Source: an uncultured Alphaproteobacteria bacterium (GTDB lineage Bacteria; Pseudomonadota; Alphaproteobacteria; Rhizobiales; Ancalomicrobiaceae). From it: a DNA stretch of 64,000 nucleotides. Location of the stretch: contig CALBKH010000089.1 in the NCBI GenBank assembly GCA_937892955.1, forward strand, positions 1 to 64,000. The letters are read 5' to 3'. Each line of letters opens with the position of its first letter. Position 1 is the stretch's first letter. The position numbers and the translations under genes were made by a program. The notes under the pieces are model-generated. The model worked only from the letters and a program-made list of their open reading frames with translations. It was not told the origin of the DNA and made no database searches. This document shows, one piece after another, positions 19,729 to 29,919 of this stretch.

Positions 19729-20145
19729 ATGGAAACCGTCATCATCGTGATTCATCTGATGCTGGTGCTGGCGCTGGTCGGCGTCGTGCTCCTGCAGAAG
19801 TCGGAAGGCGGCGCGCTCGGTATGGGCAGCGGCGGCGGCGGCCTGATGTCGTCGCGCGGTACCGCCAACGTGCTCACCCGCACCACGGCCATTCTCGCGG
19901 CCGGCTTCTTCGCCACCTCGCTGATTCTCGCCATTCTCGCCGGCAAATCGACGGAGCGTCCCTCCTCGATCATCGACAAGGCGTCGACCGGCGCGCCCGC
20001 GGCTCCCTCCGCGCCGGCGACCCCGGCCGCTCCGGCCGGATCGGGCGGCGGCATCCTGGACACGCTCCAGCAGATGCAGAAGGGCACCCAGCCGGCGGCT
20101 CCGGCCGCCCCGGCACCGGCCGCCCCGGCGGCGCCGGCCAACTGA
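19729..20145 (+). CDS. secG: Preprotein translocase subunit SecG
   Basis: Small inner-membrane part of the SecYEG export channel. The 138-residue product has two membrane spans (METVIIVIHLMLVLALVGVVLLQ and ILAAGFFATSLILAILAG) around the conserved QKSEGGALGMG loop. The tail is Ala/Pro-rich low complexity, usual for alphaproteobacterial SecG. A TTG three codons earlier is possible, but METV is the expected start. It ends in a strong terminator and pyrG follows, a common neighbour order. Confidence 0.95.
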   Translation: METVIIVIHLMLVLALVGVVLLQKSEGGALGMGSGGGGLMSSRGTANVLTRTTAILAAGFFATSLILAILAGKSTERPSSIIDKASTGAPAAPSAPATPAAPAGSGGGILDTLQQMQKGTQPAAPAAPAPAAPAAPAN

Positions 20146-20178
20146 TCCCGGCGCCCGAGCGGCGCCGCGCGGATTTCT

Positions 20179-20211
20179 CCGGGACCGGCGGGATGGCCCC
20201 TCCGGTCCCGG
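20179..20211 (+). terminator. secG terminator
   Basis: CCGGGACCGG (20179-20188) and CCGGTCCCGG (20202-20211) form a perfect 10-bp stem, followed by TTTCTCGT. It lies 34 nt past the secG stop. Confidence 0.72.
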
Positions 20212-20306
20212 TTTCTCGTCGTGACCATCCCCGAGCGGGATGTTCCTGTCGATCTTTCCGACGTCGTGGCTTTCGCGTCCTCGCGAATCGCGCGTCGATG
20301 AGCTAA

Positions 20307-21947
<1,641 letters not shown>

Positions 21948-21980
21948 GGTCACCCGGGCGACGCGAAGGGCGGGTGCGAA

Positions 21981-22006
21981 GTCCTCGTTTCCCCAGGAGC
22001 GAGGAC
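21981..22006 (+). terminator. Hairpin after pyrG
   Basis: GTCCTCG (21981-21987) and CGAGGAC (22000-22006) form a 7-bp stem with a 12-nt loop, 33 nt past the pyrG stop. There is no T-run, so confidence is moderate. Confidence 0.4.
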
Positions 22007-22083
22007 GGGGAATCGGGATGACGACCGTGGGTGGTGAAGTTTCGGGCAAGAGGTGAGGCGCCGGAGCACCGGCGTTCATCTCA

Positions 22084-22099
22084 TTTCGAATCTTTCGAA
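22084..22099. repeat. Tandem TTTCGAA motif upstream of the NRPS gene
   Basis: TTTCGAA occurs at 22084-22090 and again at 22093-22099, a 9-bp repeat period. Each copy contains the palindrome TTCGAA. The position, about 180 bp before the NRPS start, suits an operator, but no regulator is identified. Confidence 0.35.
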
Positions 22100-22273
22100 G
22101 CGGTGTCTTTTCTTTCTCCTTCGTATCGATTACGGCTCTGCGCCGGTGGAGAAGTGGACGCGGCGTCCTCGTGGACGTCGTCTCCGTGCTCCGCGGTGTT
22201 CGGTTGCTCGACAGGGACGGCTCGGGGACGGGTCGCGGTCGACGCGCAAGGCTCCACGACGCTTCCGAGTAGC

Positions 22274-25200
22274 ATGATGGCCCACCGCATCGGTGTCCAC
22301 GAATTCGAGTCCGCTCCCGCCTTCATCGAAACGTCGAGCCTCGGCGAGGCGGTCGAGACGATCGCCACCGGTGTTGCGGGCGGTGACGCGGCGGGGCCGC
22401 TCTCCCCGGTGCTGACGGCGACCGGTGGGGAAGCACGCGCCGGTGTCGACGACCGCCTGGAGCGGTTGTTCGAAGAGACGGCGCGACGGCACGAGAGCCG
22501 CGACGCCGTCGTCACCGACACGCGGGTGTGGAGCTACCGCGAGATCGACGAGCGGGCGAACCGCCTGGCGCGCGTTCTCGTCGCTCGCGGCATCCGCCCC
22601 GGCGATCGTATCGGCCTGCTGCTCGACCGCACGGTGGAGACCTATGTCGGTCTCCTCGCGGTGATGAAGGCCAAGGCCTCGTGGGTGCCGCTCGCCACCG
22701 CGTTTCCGGCCGACCGTATCGCCTACATTCTCGAGGACGCGGCCATTTCCATGGTCGTGTCGATCTCTCTGTTCGAGAGCCGGCTCGGCGCCTTCGCGGT
22801 GCCGCATCTGCTGATCGACCGCCTCGACGACGCGATCGCCGCCGCCTCGCCCGAGCCGCTCGGCCCGGACGAGGTCGGCGCCCCGGTCGATCGGATCTGC
22901 TACATCCTCTACACCTCGGGGACGACGGGGAACCCCAAGGGCGTCGTCATCGAGCATCCCTCGATCTGCAACTTCGTCCGCGTCGCCGCCGAATGCTACG
23001 GCTACCGCGCCGACGATCGCATCTATCAGGGCATGACCATCGCCTTCGACTTCTCGATCGAGGAGATCTGGGTGCCGTTCATGGTCGGCGCGGCGATCGT
23101 CCCCGGTCCGGTCGGCATGACGCTGCTCGGCGAGGAACTGGCCGACTTCCTGCGCTCGCGCGCCGTCACCTGCATGGCCTGCAGCCCGACGCTGCTGTCC
23201 TCGATCGAGACGGACGTGCCGCAGCTGCGCATCCTGCTGGTCGGCGGCGAGGCCTGCCCGCACAATCTCGTGGTGCGTTGGGCGCGCGCCGGCCGGCGCA
23301 TCCTCAATTCCTACGGGCCGACCGAAGCGACGGTCACGGCGACGTTGACCGAGCTTCTCCCCGACAAGCCGGTCACCATCGGCACGCCGCTGCCGTCCTA
23401 CGCCATCGTCATTCTCGATCCGGTCGAGGCGAAGCTGGTCGGCGAGGGCGAGCAGGGCGAGATCGGCATCGCCGGCATCTGTCTGGCCACCGGCTATCTC
23501 AACCGGCCCGACCTGACGGCCGCCAAGTTCATCCCCGACTTCGTCGGCATCCCGCACAATCCGTCGGCGCGGATCTACCGCACCGGCGACATCGGGCTGA
23601 TCAACGAAGACGGCGAGGTCGAGTATCACGGCCGCATCGACACACAGGTGAAGATCCGCGGCCATCGCATCGAGCTCGGCGAGATCGAAGCGGTGCTGCT
23701 CGACCAGCCGGCGATCCATCAGGCCGCCGTCACCACCTGGGAGCCGGAGCCGGGCAACGTCCAGCTCGCCGGCTATTTCGCGGTGAAGAGCGGCATGCCG
23801 GCGCCGTCGCGGCTCGACCTCGTCCAGGCGATGAAGGCGCGGCTGCCGGACTACATGGTGCCGGCCTATCTGGAACAGCTCGACGCCATCCCGATGACGG
23901 TCTCCAACAAGGCCGACCATCGCCGTCTGCCGCCGCCGACCGGCGCGCGGATCGGCTCCGAGCGGCCGATGGTGGAGCCCTCCACCGACGAGGAGCGCCT
24001 GCTGGCGACGACCCTCGGCGAGATCCTCAAGCTCGACCGGGTCTCGGTCGACGACCACTTCTTCGACGAACTCGGCGCGAACTCGCTCCTGATGGCGCGC
24101 TTCTGCGCCCGTCTGCGTGCCCGGCCGGATTTCCCGCCGGTGTCGATGCGCGACGTCTATCTCCACCCGACGGTGGCGAAGCTCGCCGAGTTCCTGCGCG
24201 GGCCCGCCGCCGTGCCGGCGGTCGAGATCGAGCCGGAGGTCTTCCACCAGCCCTCCGCCTTCGCCTATTGGGGCACCGGCGTCCTCCAGCTCGCCTTCTA
24301 TGCCCTCTACGGCTACATCACCCTGTGGGCCTTCGACATCGGCCTCGACTGGGTCTACGACGCGCTCGACGACTGGCCGACGCTCTATCTGCGCTCGATC
24401 CTGGTCGGCGCCGGATCGTTCTTCGGCATGTCCTTCGCCGCGATCGCGGTCAAATGGCTGCTGATCGGGCGATGGAAGGTCGAGACCTTCCCGATCTGGA
24501 GCCTGCGCTATTTCCGCTTCTGGGTGGTCACCACCATGATGCGGACGGCGCCGGTGGTGCTGTTCAAGGGCAGCCCGCTCTACAGCCTCTATCTCCAGCT
24601 GCTCGGCGCCCGCATCGGCCGCAACGCCGTGGTCGAGTGCCGGCACGTGCCGGTGTGCACCGATCTCATCTCGATCGGCGACAATTCGATCATCCGCAAG
24701 GAATCGATGGTGCTGGGCTACCGCGCCCAGGCGAACTTCATCCACACCGGCCGCATCACCATCGGCGCCAACGCCTTCGTCGGCGAAGCGGCGGTGCTCG
24801 ACATCGACACGGCGGTCGGCGACGGAGCCCAGCTCGGTCACGGCTCGTCGTTGCAGAGCGGTCAGCGCATCGCCGACGGGGAACGCGCCCACGGCTCGCC
24901 GGCGGTGCCGACCACCGCCGACTACTGCCGCGTTCCCAACGAGCCCTGCTCACCGATCCGCCGCATGGTCTACGAGACGGTCCAACTGATCGGCCTCTTC
25001 GTCATCGCCATGCCGTTCCCGCTGATGGTGCTGAGCTACTGGGAGAAGCTCGCCGAGATCTCCGACGAAGACGGCTCCGGGCGGCGCATCGTCCTCGCCT
25101 CTCTGGTCCTGCTGGTGGCGGGTCTCGTGATCGCGCTCCTCGGCGCCGTGGTGGTGCCGCGCCTGACCCGTCCGTTCCTGCAGCCGGGCCGGGTCTATTC

Positions 25201-26389
25201 GCTCTACGGCATCAACCACTGGCTCCAGGTGATCACCGGCGGCGTCTCCAACTCGCGCATCCTCAACGTGCTCTTCGGCGACAGCTCCGCTGTCGTCCAC
25301 TACATCCGCGCCATCGGCTGGAACCTCAACGAGGTCGAGCAGACCGGCTCGAACTTCGGCACCAACCAGATCCACGACAACCCGCTCTATTGCGAGATCG
25401 GCAGCCGCACGATGGTCTCCGACGGGTTGTCGATGATCAATCTGGAGAAGTCGGCCTCGTCCTTCCGCCTGTCCCACACGAAGATCGGCGAGCGCAACTA
25501 TCTCGGCAACAACATCCACTATCCGCCCGACGGCAAGACCGGCGCCAACGTGCTGCTCGCCACCAAGGTGATGGTGCCGATCGACGGCGAGATGCGCGAG
25601 AACGTCGGTCTGCTGGGGTCGCCCGCCTTCGAGATCCCGCGCATGGTCGATCGCGACAAGACGCTGATCGGCGCCCTCGACGAGAGCGCCCGCCGGCGCC
25701 GGCTCAAGGCGAAGAACCGCCACAACCTCGTGACGGCGACGATGTTCCTGTTCAGCCAGTGGATCATGCTGTTCATGACGCTGTGGATCTGGGACACCGC
25801 CCTCGATCTCTACTTCGAGTGGGGCGCCGTCGCGCTCTACGGCGCGCTGGTGGTGAACTCGGCCGCGGCGATCGTCTGGTACACGTTCATCGAACGGGCG
25901 AGCCTCGGCTTCCGCCGCCTCAAGCCCCGCGTCGCGACGATCTACGATCCCTATTTCTGGTCGCACGAACGTCACTGGAAGCTCTCGGACACGCCGATCA
26001 TGGGGCTCTTCGTCGGCACACCGTTCCGCCCGTTGATCCTGCGCCTGATCGGCGTGAAGGTCGGGCGTCGGGTGTGGGACGGCGGCGCCATCATCACCGA
26101 GCGGACGTTGCTCGAGGTCGGTGACGGCGCCAATCTCAACGAAGCCTGCGTGTTGCAGGCCCATTCGCTCGAGGAAGGGGCGTTCAAGTCCGGTCGGATC
26201 AAGGTCGGCGCCGGCTGCACCCTCGGTCCGGCCGCTTTCGTCCACTACGACGTGACGCTCGAGGATCGTGCGGTGCTCGAAGCCGACTCCTTCCTGATGA
26301 AGGGCGAGACCGTCGAGGCCTTCGGCGTGTGGCGGGGCAACCCGGCCAAGCCGCATCGCCGCCTGACCCCGGCCGCGACGACGGCCTGA
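22274..26389 (+). CDS. Pls/PosA-family membrane nonribosomal peptide synthetase
   Basis: Single-module enzyme of 1371 residues, predicted to activate one amino acid and polymerise it at the inner membrane. The adenylation domain (about 60-570) has YTSGTTGNPKG (from 213), NSYGPTEATV, YRTGDIGL, GRIDTQVKIRGHRIELGEIE and the Lys of NKADHRR. The carrier domain (about 575-650) has FFDELGANSLL, with Ser604 as the phosphopantetheine site. There is no standard condensation or thioesterase domain. Instead, about six membrane spans alternate with three soluble segments containing left-handed beta-helix (hexapeptide) repeats, such as ISIGDNSIIRKES, KIGERNYLGNNIHYPP and RIKVGAGCTLGPAAF. That is the layout of epsilon-polylysine synthetase, where these segments form the peptide bonds. 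Two adjacent ATGs (22274, 22277) are possible starts, and the frame stays open to GTG 22031. GNAT and PPTase genes follow directly. The product is unknown; a basic amino acid homopolymer is inferred. Confidence 0.9.
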   Translation: MMAHRIGVHEFESAPAFIETSSLGEAVETIATGVAGGDAAGPLSPVLTATGGEARAGVDDRLERLFEETARRHESRDAVVTDTRVWSYREIDERANRLARVLVARGIRPGDRIGLLLDRTVETYVGLLAVMKAKASWVPLATAFPADRIAYILEDAAISMVVSISLFESRLGAFAVPHLLIDRLDDAIAAASPEPLGPDEVGAPVDRICYILYTSGTTGNPKGVVIEHPSICNFVRVAAECYGYRADDRIYQGMTIAFDFSIEEIWVPFMVGAAIVPGPVGMTLLGEELADFLRSRAVTCMACSPTLLSSIETDVPQLRILLVGGEACPHNLVVRWARAGRRILNSYGPTEATVTATLTELLPDKPVTIGTPLPSYAIVILDPVEAKLVGEGEQGEIGIAGICLATGYLNRPDLTAAKFIPDFVGIPHNPSARIYRTGDIGLINEDGEVEYHGRIDTQVKIRGHRIELGEIEAVLLDQPAIHQAAVTTWEPEPGNVQLAGYFAVKSGMPAPSRLDLVQAMKARLPDYMVPAYLEQLDAIPMTVSNKADHRRLPPPTGARIGSERPMVEPSTDEERLLATTLGEILKLDRVSVDDHFFDELGANSLLMARFCARLRARPDFPPVSMRDVYLHPTVAKLAEFLRGPAAVPAVEIEPEVFHQPSAFAYWGTGVLQLAFYALYGYITLWAFDIGLDWVYDALDDWPTLYLRSILVGAGSFFGMSFAAIAVKWLLIGRWKVETFPIWSLRYFRFWVVTTMMRTAPVVLFKGSPLYSLYLQLLGARIGRNAVVECRHVPVCTDLISIGDNSIIRKESMVLGYRAQANFIHTGRITIGANAFVGEAAVLDIDTAVGDGAQLGHGSSLQSGQRIADGERAHGSPAVPTTADYCRVPNEPCSPIRRMVYETVQLIGLFVIAMPFPLMVLSYWEKLAEISDEDGSGRRIVLASLVLLVAGLVIALLGAVVVPRLTRPFLQPGRVYSLYGINHWLQVITGGVSNSRILNVLFGDSSAVVHYIRAIGWNLNEVEQTGSNFGTNQIHDNPLYCEIGSRTMVSDGLSMINLEKSASSFRLSHTKIGERNYLGNNIHYPPDGKTGANVLLATKVMVPIDGEMRENVGLLGSPAFEIPRMVDRDKTLIGALDESARRRRLKAKNRHNLVTATMFLFSQWIMLFMTLWIWDTALDLYFEWGAVALYGALVVNSAAAIVWYTFIERASLGFRRLKPRVATIYDPYFWSHERHWKLSDTPIMGLFVGTPFRPLILRLIGVKVGRRVWDGGAIITERTLLEVGDGANLNEACVLQAHSLEEGAFKSGRIKVGAGCTLGPAAFVHYDVTLEDRAVLEADSFLMKGETVEAFGVWRGNPAKPHRRLTPAATTA

Positions 26390-26413
26390 CCACCGGTGGG
26401 AGGGTCGCGCAGC

Positions 26414-26902
26414 ATGGGCGACGACGTTCGACTGATCCGCGTCGGTCCGGCCGAGCGCGCCGCGGTCGAAGCGCTGCGTCTCGCCGAAGACCAGACCGAT
26501 CTGGTGGCGAGCAACGTCGATTCGCTCGCCGAGGCCGACGAGGATGCGGATGCGCGGCCGCGCGCCGTCGCCGCCGCCGGCCGGATCGTCGGCTTCCTCA
26601 TGTACGAGCTGTTCGACGGCGGCCGGGCGGCCAACATCTATCGCTTCATGATCGACCGCGCCGAGCAGGGGCGGGGGTACGGGCGCGCCGCCCTCGCTCG
26701 CCTGCTCGACGAGATCGCGGCCGAGCCCGGGGTCGAGCAGATCGAGATCTGCTACATGCCCGAGAACGCCGGCGCCCGCCGCCTCTATGCCGCCGCCGGC
26801 TTCGTCGAGGTCGGGGTGGACGAGGACGGCGAGATCATCGCCCGCCGCGCCGTCGATCGCGGCGCCCGACCCGTATCGCCCGACGGAACCACGCGGCGAT
26901 GA
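26414..26902 (+). CDS. GNAT-family N-acetyltransferase
   Basis: A 162-residue acetyl-CoA-dependent acetyltransferase of the GNAT fold. The acetyl-CoA pyrophosphate loop is EQGRGYGRAALARLLDEI (Q/RxxGxG/A type), preceded by YRFMIDRAEQ and followed by EICYMPENAGARRLYAAAGFVEVG. That overall pattern is closest to diamine/spermidine-type acetyltransferases (the FMID and N-A-AR-LY features), though the substrate cannot be fixed. It begins 24 nt after the NRPS stop, and its own stop overlaps the PPTase ATG (ATGA), so all three are one operon. Acetylation of the polymer, its ends or its basic monomer is a reasonable inference for tailoring or self-protection. The start at 26414 is preferred over GTG 26396. 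Confidence 0.85.
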   Translation: MGDDVRLIRVGPAERAAVEALRLAEDQTDLVASNVDSLAEADEDADARPRAVAAAGRIVGFLMYELFDGGRAANIYRFMIDRAEQGRGYGRAALARLLDEIAAEPGVEQIEICYMPENAGARRLYAAAGFVEVGVDEDGEIIARRAVDRGARPVSPDGTTRR

Positions 26903-27531
26903 CTGCGGAGGCGCTCGCCGCGGCGCTGGAGCGTCTGACACCGGCGGACCTGCTCGTCGGCTGCCGATCGATCGGCGCCGGTGACGAGGCGCAGTTGTTG
27001 CCGGAGGAGGCGAGGGCGCTTCCCTCGACCGTCGCGACCGCTCGGCGCGCCAGCGGAACCGCCCGGTCGCTGGCGCGCGACCTGCTGTCGCGGCTCGGTG
27101 CACCGGCCGAGCCGATCCTGCGGTCGGTGAGCGGCGCGCCGCTGTGGCTGCCGGGTTTCGTCGGCTCGCTCGCTCACGACGACGAGGTCGCCGTCGCGGC
27201 CGTCGCTCGTGCCGCGACAGCGGCGAGCGTCGGCATCGACGTCGAACCGGCCGAACCGTTGCCGAGCGACGTCGCCGATCTGGTGGTGCATGGCGGCGAT
27301 CGGCTCGGGGAGGTCGGCGATCCGCTCGCCGCCCGTCTCGCCTTCGTCGCCAAGGAGGCGGTCTACAAAGCGGTCCATCCGCTCTCGGGCCTCGTCCTCG
27401 ACTGGCCCGACATCCGGGTGGACCTCGCCGGCCGCCGCGCCGTCGCCTCGACCGGGCACATCGCCGAACTCTTCCTCTGCCGAGCGCCGCGCCTCATCGT
27501 GGTGGCGCGGATCCCGACCAGCGGCGGATGA
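26899..27531 (+). CDS. 4'-phosphopantetheinyl transferase (Sfp/EntD-type)
   Basis: A 210-residue enzyme predicted to move the phosphopantetheine arm from CoA to the carrier-domain serine of the upstream NRPS. It shows the EntD-like core: GSLAHDDEVAVAAV, the Mg-binding GIDVEPAEP, and the FVAKEAVYKAVHP segment (the W/F-x-x-KE-A-x-x-K signature). Its ATG overlaps the GNAT stop, arguing for a dedicated activator of this synthetase. The long frame reading in from the 3' end of the NRPS gene is shadow. Siderophore-type EntD is an alternative name, but no siderophore genes are here. Confidence 0.9.
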   Translation: MTAEALAAALERLTPADLLVGCRSIGAGDEAQLLPEEARALPSTVATARRASGTARSLARDLLSRLGAPAEPILRSVSGAPLWLPGFVGSLAHDDEVAVAAVARAATAASVGIDVEPAEPLPSDVADLVVHGGDRLGEVGDPLAARLAFVAKEAVYKAVHPLSGLVLDWPDIRVDLAGRRAVASTGHIAELFLCRAPRLIVVARIPTSGG

Positions 27532-27652
27532 GCGCGGCCGACGGGTCTCGGTCCGATCGGGCCACGAACCGCGCCGCGAACGGGTTTCGTGCGACGGCGG
27601 GAGGAGATAGGATCGCCGCCGCCGCCGAAGGCGAACGTCAGGGGAGACGCAC

Positions 27653-28072
27653 ATGGATTGGACGCCGGTCATCGACAGCTTCGCCGGGCTCGGACCCTTC
27701 GTCGTCTACGTCGGTCTGTCGCTCGGGATGATCGCCGTCTATTCGGCGGTCTACATGCTGGCCACCGCCCACGACGAACTCGGCCAGATCCGGCGGGGCA
27801 ACCCGGCCGCGGCGATCGCCTTCGCCGGCAGCCTGATCGGCTACACCCTGCCGCTCGCCGTCGCCGCCCAGCATTCGACCACATTGTTGGTCTTCCTGGT
27901 GTGGGGCGTGGTGGCGATCGTCGTGCAGGTGGCGGTCTACTGGTTCTTCCGGCTCCTGATGCTGCGCGACGTCTCTGCCCGTATCGATCGGGGCGAGGTC
28001 GCCGCCGGCATCCTGCTCGGCGCCGCATCGCTGGCCGGCGGCATCGTCGACGCCGCCGCCATGGGCCTGTGA
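27653..28072 (+). CDS. DUF350-family membrane protein
   Basis: A 139-residue inner-membrane protein with four predicted spans: PFVVYVGLSLGMIAVYSAVY, AAAIAFAGSLIGYTLPLAVA, LLVFLVWGVVAIVVQVAVYW and AAGILLGAASLAGGIVDA. The pattern with IRRGNPAAAIAFAGSLIGY between the spans is the DUF350 (YjfL-like) signature. In other bacteria such proteins occur near YjfC-type amide ligases. It starts 121 nt after the PPTase stop on the same strand, so co-transcription with the NRPS operon is possible but unproven. Function unknown. Confidence 0.85.
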   Translation: MDWTPVIDSFAGLGPFVVYVGLSLGMIAVYSAVYMLATAHDELGQIRRGNPAAAIAFAGSLIGYTLPLAVAAQHSTTLLVFLVWGVVAIVVQVAVYWFFRLLMLRDVSARIDRGEVAAGILLGAASLAGGIVDAAAMGL

Positions 28073-28122
28073 GGGGCATCGACATACGGCCGTCGGGTCC
28101 ATCCGACGGCGGAGGAGAACTC

Positions 28123-29025
28123 GTGCACGATCTTCACCACGCGACCGCAGAGCGCGGCCTCGACCATGTCGTCGCCGCCACGCGCGATCTCGGTCTCGCC
28201 GCCGACGCCTGGTCGCGCGCCGGATTCCGGCTGACGCCCACCGCCCGCCATCCCTGGGGAACGGAGAATCGTCTGGTCCAGCTCGCCGGCTCCTTCGTCG
28301 AGATCCTCGGCATCGGCGACGGCGCGGCGATCCCCGAGGCGACGGCCACCGCCTTCTCCTTCGGCGCCTACAATCGCGACTTCCTCGCCGGCCACGGCGA
28401 CGGCCTGTCGATGCTGGTGCTCGAATCGAAGAGCGCCGAAGCGGATCGGGCGGCTTTCGCCGCGGCGGGGCTGCGCACCTTCGATCCCTTCGGATTCGAG
28501 CGCGTCGCCGTCACGCCGGACGGCGAGGAGTGCAAGGTCGGCTTCGACCTGACCTTCACCGGGTTCGCCGGTGCCACGGCCGAGCCGGACATGGCCTTCT
28601 TCACCTGTTGCCAGCGCTTTCCGGAGAATTTCTGGCGGCCGGAGTATCAGGATCATCCCAACACGGCGCAGACCCTCGCCGCGGTCGTGCTGGTGGCGCC
28701 GGATCCGTCCGACTTCCACGAGGGCCTCTCCGCCTTCGCCGGGGTGCGCGAGTTCCACGCCTCGAGCTTCGGTCTCGAGATCCCGACGCCGCGCGGGCGC
28801 ATCGAAGTGCTGACGCCGGACGCCTACCGCTGGCGGCACGGCGCCGAGGCGTTGCCGGATGACCCGAAGACGCTGGTCTTCAAGGGGCTGCGCTTCGCCG
28901 TCGCCGATCTCGGCCGCGCCGCCGAACAGGTGATCGCCGGCGGCTTCGCCGTCACCGATCACGCCGGTGGCTTCGTCGTCGCCGATCTCGGTGGCGCGAG
29001 CCTCGCCTTCGAACCGGCCCGCTGA
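28123..29025 (+). CDS. VOC/glyoxalase-like domain protein
   Basis: A 300-residue protein with the vicinal-oxygen-chelate fold. [21 protein letters not shown] is the first beta-alpha unit with its metal-type His, followed by [20 protein letters not shown] second related unit follows ([23 protein letters not shown] and later the [14 protein letters not shown] region). This pattern is closest to the large glyoxalase-like Pfam group (Glyoxalase_3), whose substrates are mostly unknown. The start is GTG at 28123, chosen because GGAGGAG lies 6-12 nt upstream and the family N-terminus follows directly. It is 50 nt after the DUF350 gene and 50 nt before kdsA. Confidence 0.8.
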   Translation: MHDLHHATAERGLDHVVAATRDLGLAADAWSRAGFRLTPTARHPWGTENRLVQLAGSFVEILGIGDGAAIPEATATAFSFGAYNRDFLAGHGDGLSMLVLESKSAEADRAAFAAAGLRTFDPFGFERVAVTPDGEECKVGFDLTFTGFAGATAEPDMAFFTCCQRFPENFWRPEYQDHPNTAQTLAAVVLVAPDPSDFHEGLSAFAGVREFHASSFGLEIPTPRGRIEVLTPDAYRWRHGAEALPDDPKTLVFKGLRFAVADLGRAAEQVIAGGFAVTDHAGGFVVADLGGASLAFEPAR

Positions 29026-29075
29026 GGTCGCCCGCCGCAGGCCCGTCGCCGCGGACATCTCGCAGAGGATCGTGC

Positions 29076-29906
29076 ATGTCGCCCAATTCTGAAGTCGTCG
29101 TCGGATCGGTCCGCTTCGGCAATCATCTGCCCTTCGCGCTCATCGCCGGCCCCTGCCAGATGGAGAGCCGGGCGCATGCGCTCGAAACCGCGGCGGCGCT
29201 GAAGGAGATGTGCGCGAAGCTCGGCATCGGCCTGGTGTTCAAGACCTCGTTCGACAAGGCCAATCGCACTTCCGCGTCCGCCGCGCGGGGTGTCGGTCTC
29301 GAGGCCGCTCTGCCGGTCTTCTCCGAGATCCGCGAGACGCTGGGCCTGCCGGTGCTCACCGACGTCCACGATGCCGCCCAGTGCGCCCTCGTGGCGGAGG
29401 CGGTCGACATCCTGCAGATCCCGGCGTTCCTCTGCCGACAGACCGATCTGCTGCTGGCCGCTGCGGCGACCGGCAAGGTGGTCAACGTCAAGAAGGGTCA
29501 GTTCCTCGCCCCCTGGGACATGAAGAACGTGGTGGCGAAACTGGTCGGCGCCGGCAACCCGAACGTCATGCTGACCGAACGCGGCGCCTCCTTCGGCTAC
29601 AACACGCTGGTCTCCGACATGCGTTCGTTGCCGATCATGGCGGCGACCGGCGCGCCGGTGATCTTCGACGCCACCCATTCGGTGCAGCAGCCGGGCGGGC
29701 AGGGGACGTCGTCGGGCGGTCAGCGCGAGTTCGTCGCGGTGCTGGCGCGCGCCGCGGTGGCGGTCGGTGTCGCCGGCCTGTTCATCGAGACCCACGAGGA
29801 TCCCGATCGCGCCCCCTCCGACGGGCCGAACATGGTGCCGCTGAACGAGATGCCGGCGCTGCTCGCCCGCCTGCAGGCGTTCGACCTCATCGCCAAGGCC
29901 GGCTGA
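29076..29906 (+). CDS. kdsA: 3-deoxy-8-phosphooctulonate synthase
   Basis: Condenses arabinose 5-phosphate with PEP to KDO-8-phosphate for lipopolysaccharide. The 276-residue TIM barrel has [56 protein letters not shown] and [12 protein letters not shown]. Cys27 in GPCQMES, together with SDGP in place of CDGP near the C-terminus, points to the metal-dependent class rather than the E. coli-type metal-free enzyme. RBS-like AGAGGA precedes the ATG. The gene is convergent with cinA. Confidence 0.97.
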   Translation: MSPNSEVVVGSVRFGNHLPFALIAGPCQMESRAHALETAAALKEMCAKLGIGLVFKTSFDKANRTSASAARGVGLEAALPVFSEIRETLGLPVLTDVHDAAQCALVAEAVDILQIPAFLCRQTDLLLAAAATGKVVNVKKGQFLAPWDMKNVVAKLVGAGNPNVMLTERGASFGYNTLVSDMRSLPIMAATGAPVIFDATHSVQQPGGQGTSSGGQREFVAVLARAAVAVGVAGLFIETHEDPDRAPSDGPNMVPLNEMPALLARLQAFDLIAKAG

Positions 29907-29919
29907 GACTCGGTGCGCC

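Larger units (their letters stand above)
21948..22273. other. 326-bp gap between pyrG and the NRPS gene
   Basis: No gene is supported, although a frame continuous with the NRPS is open from GTG 22031. It holds a pyrG-side hairpin (21981-22006), a paired TTTCGAA motif (22084-22099) and a pyrimidine-rich stretch near 22107-22125. The base composition drops in GC here, as expected for a promoter region, but no clear -35/-10 pair could be assigned. Confidence 0.5.

Noticed and set aside
24240..26389. Classical condensation or thioesterase domain in the NRPS
   Set aside because: No HHxxxDG or GxSxG motif was found after the carrier domain; the region reads as membrane spans and hexapeptide-like segments instead.
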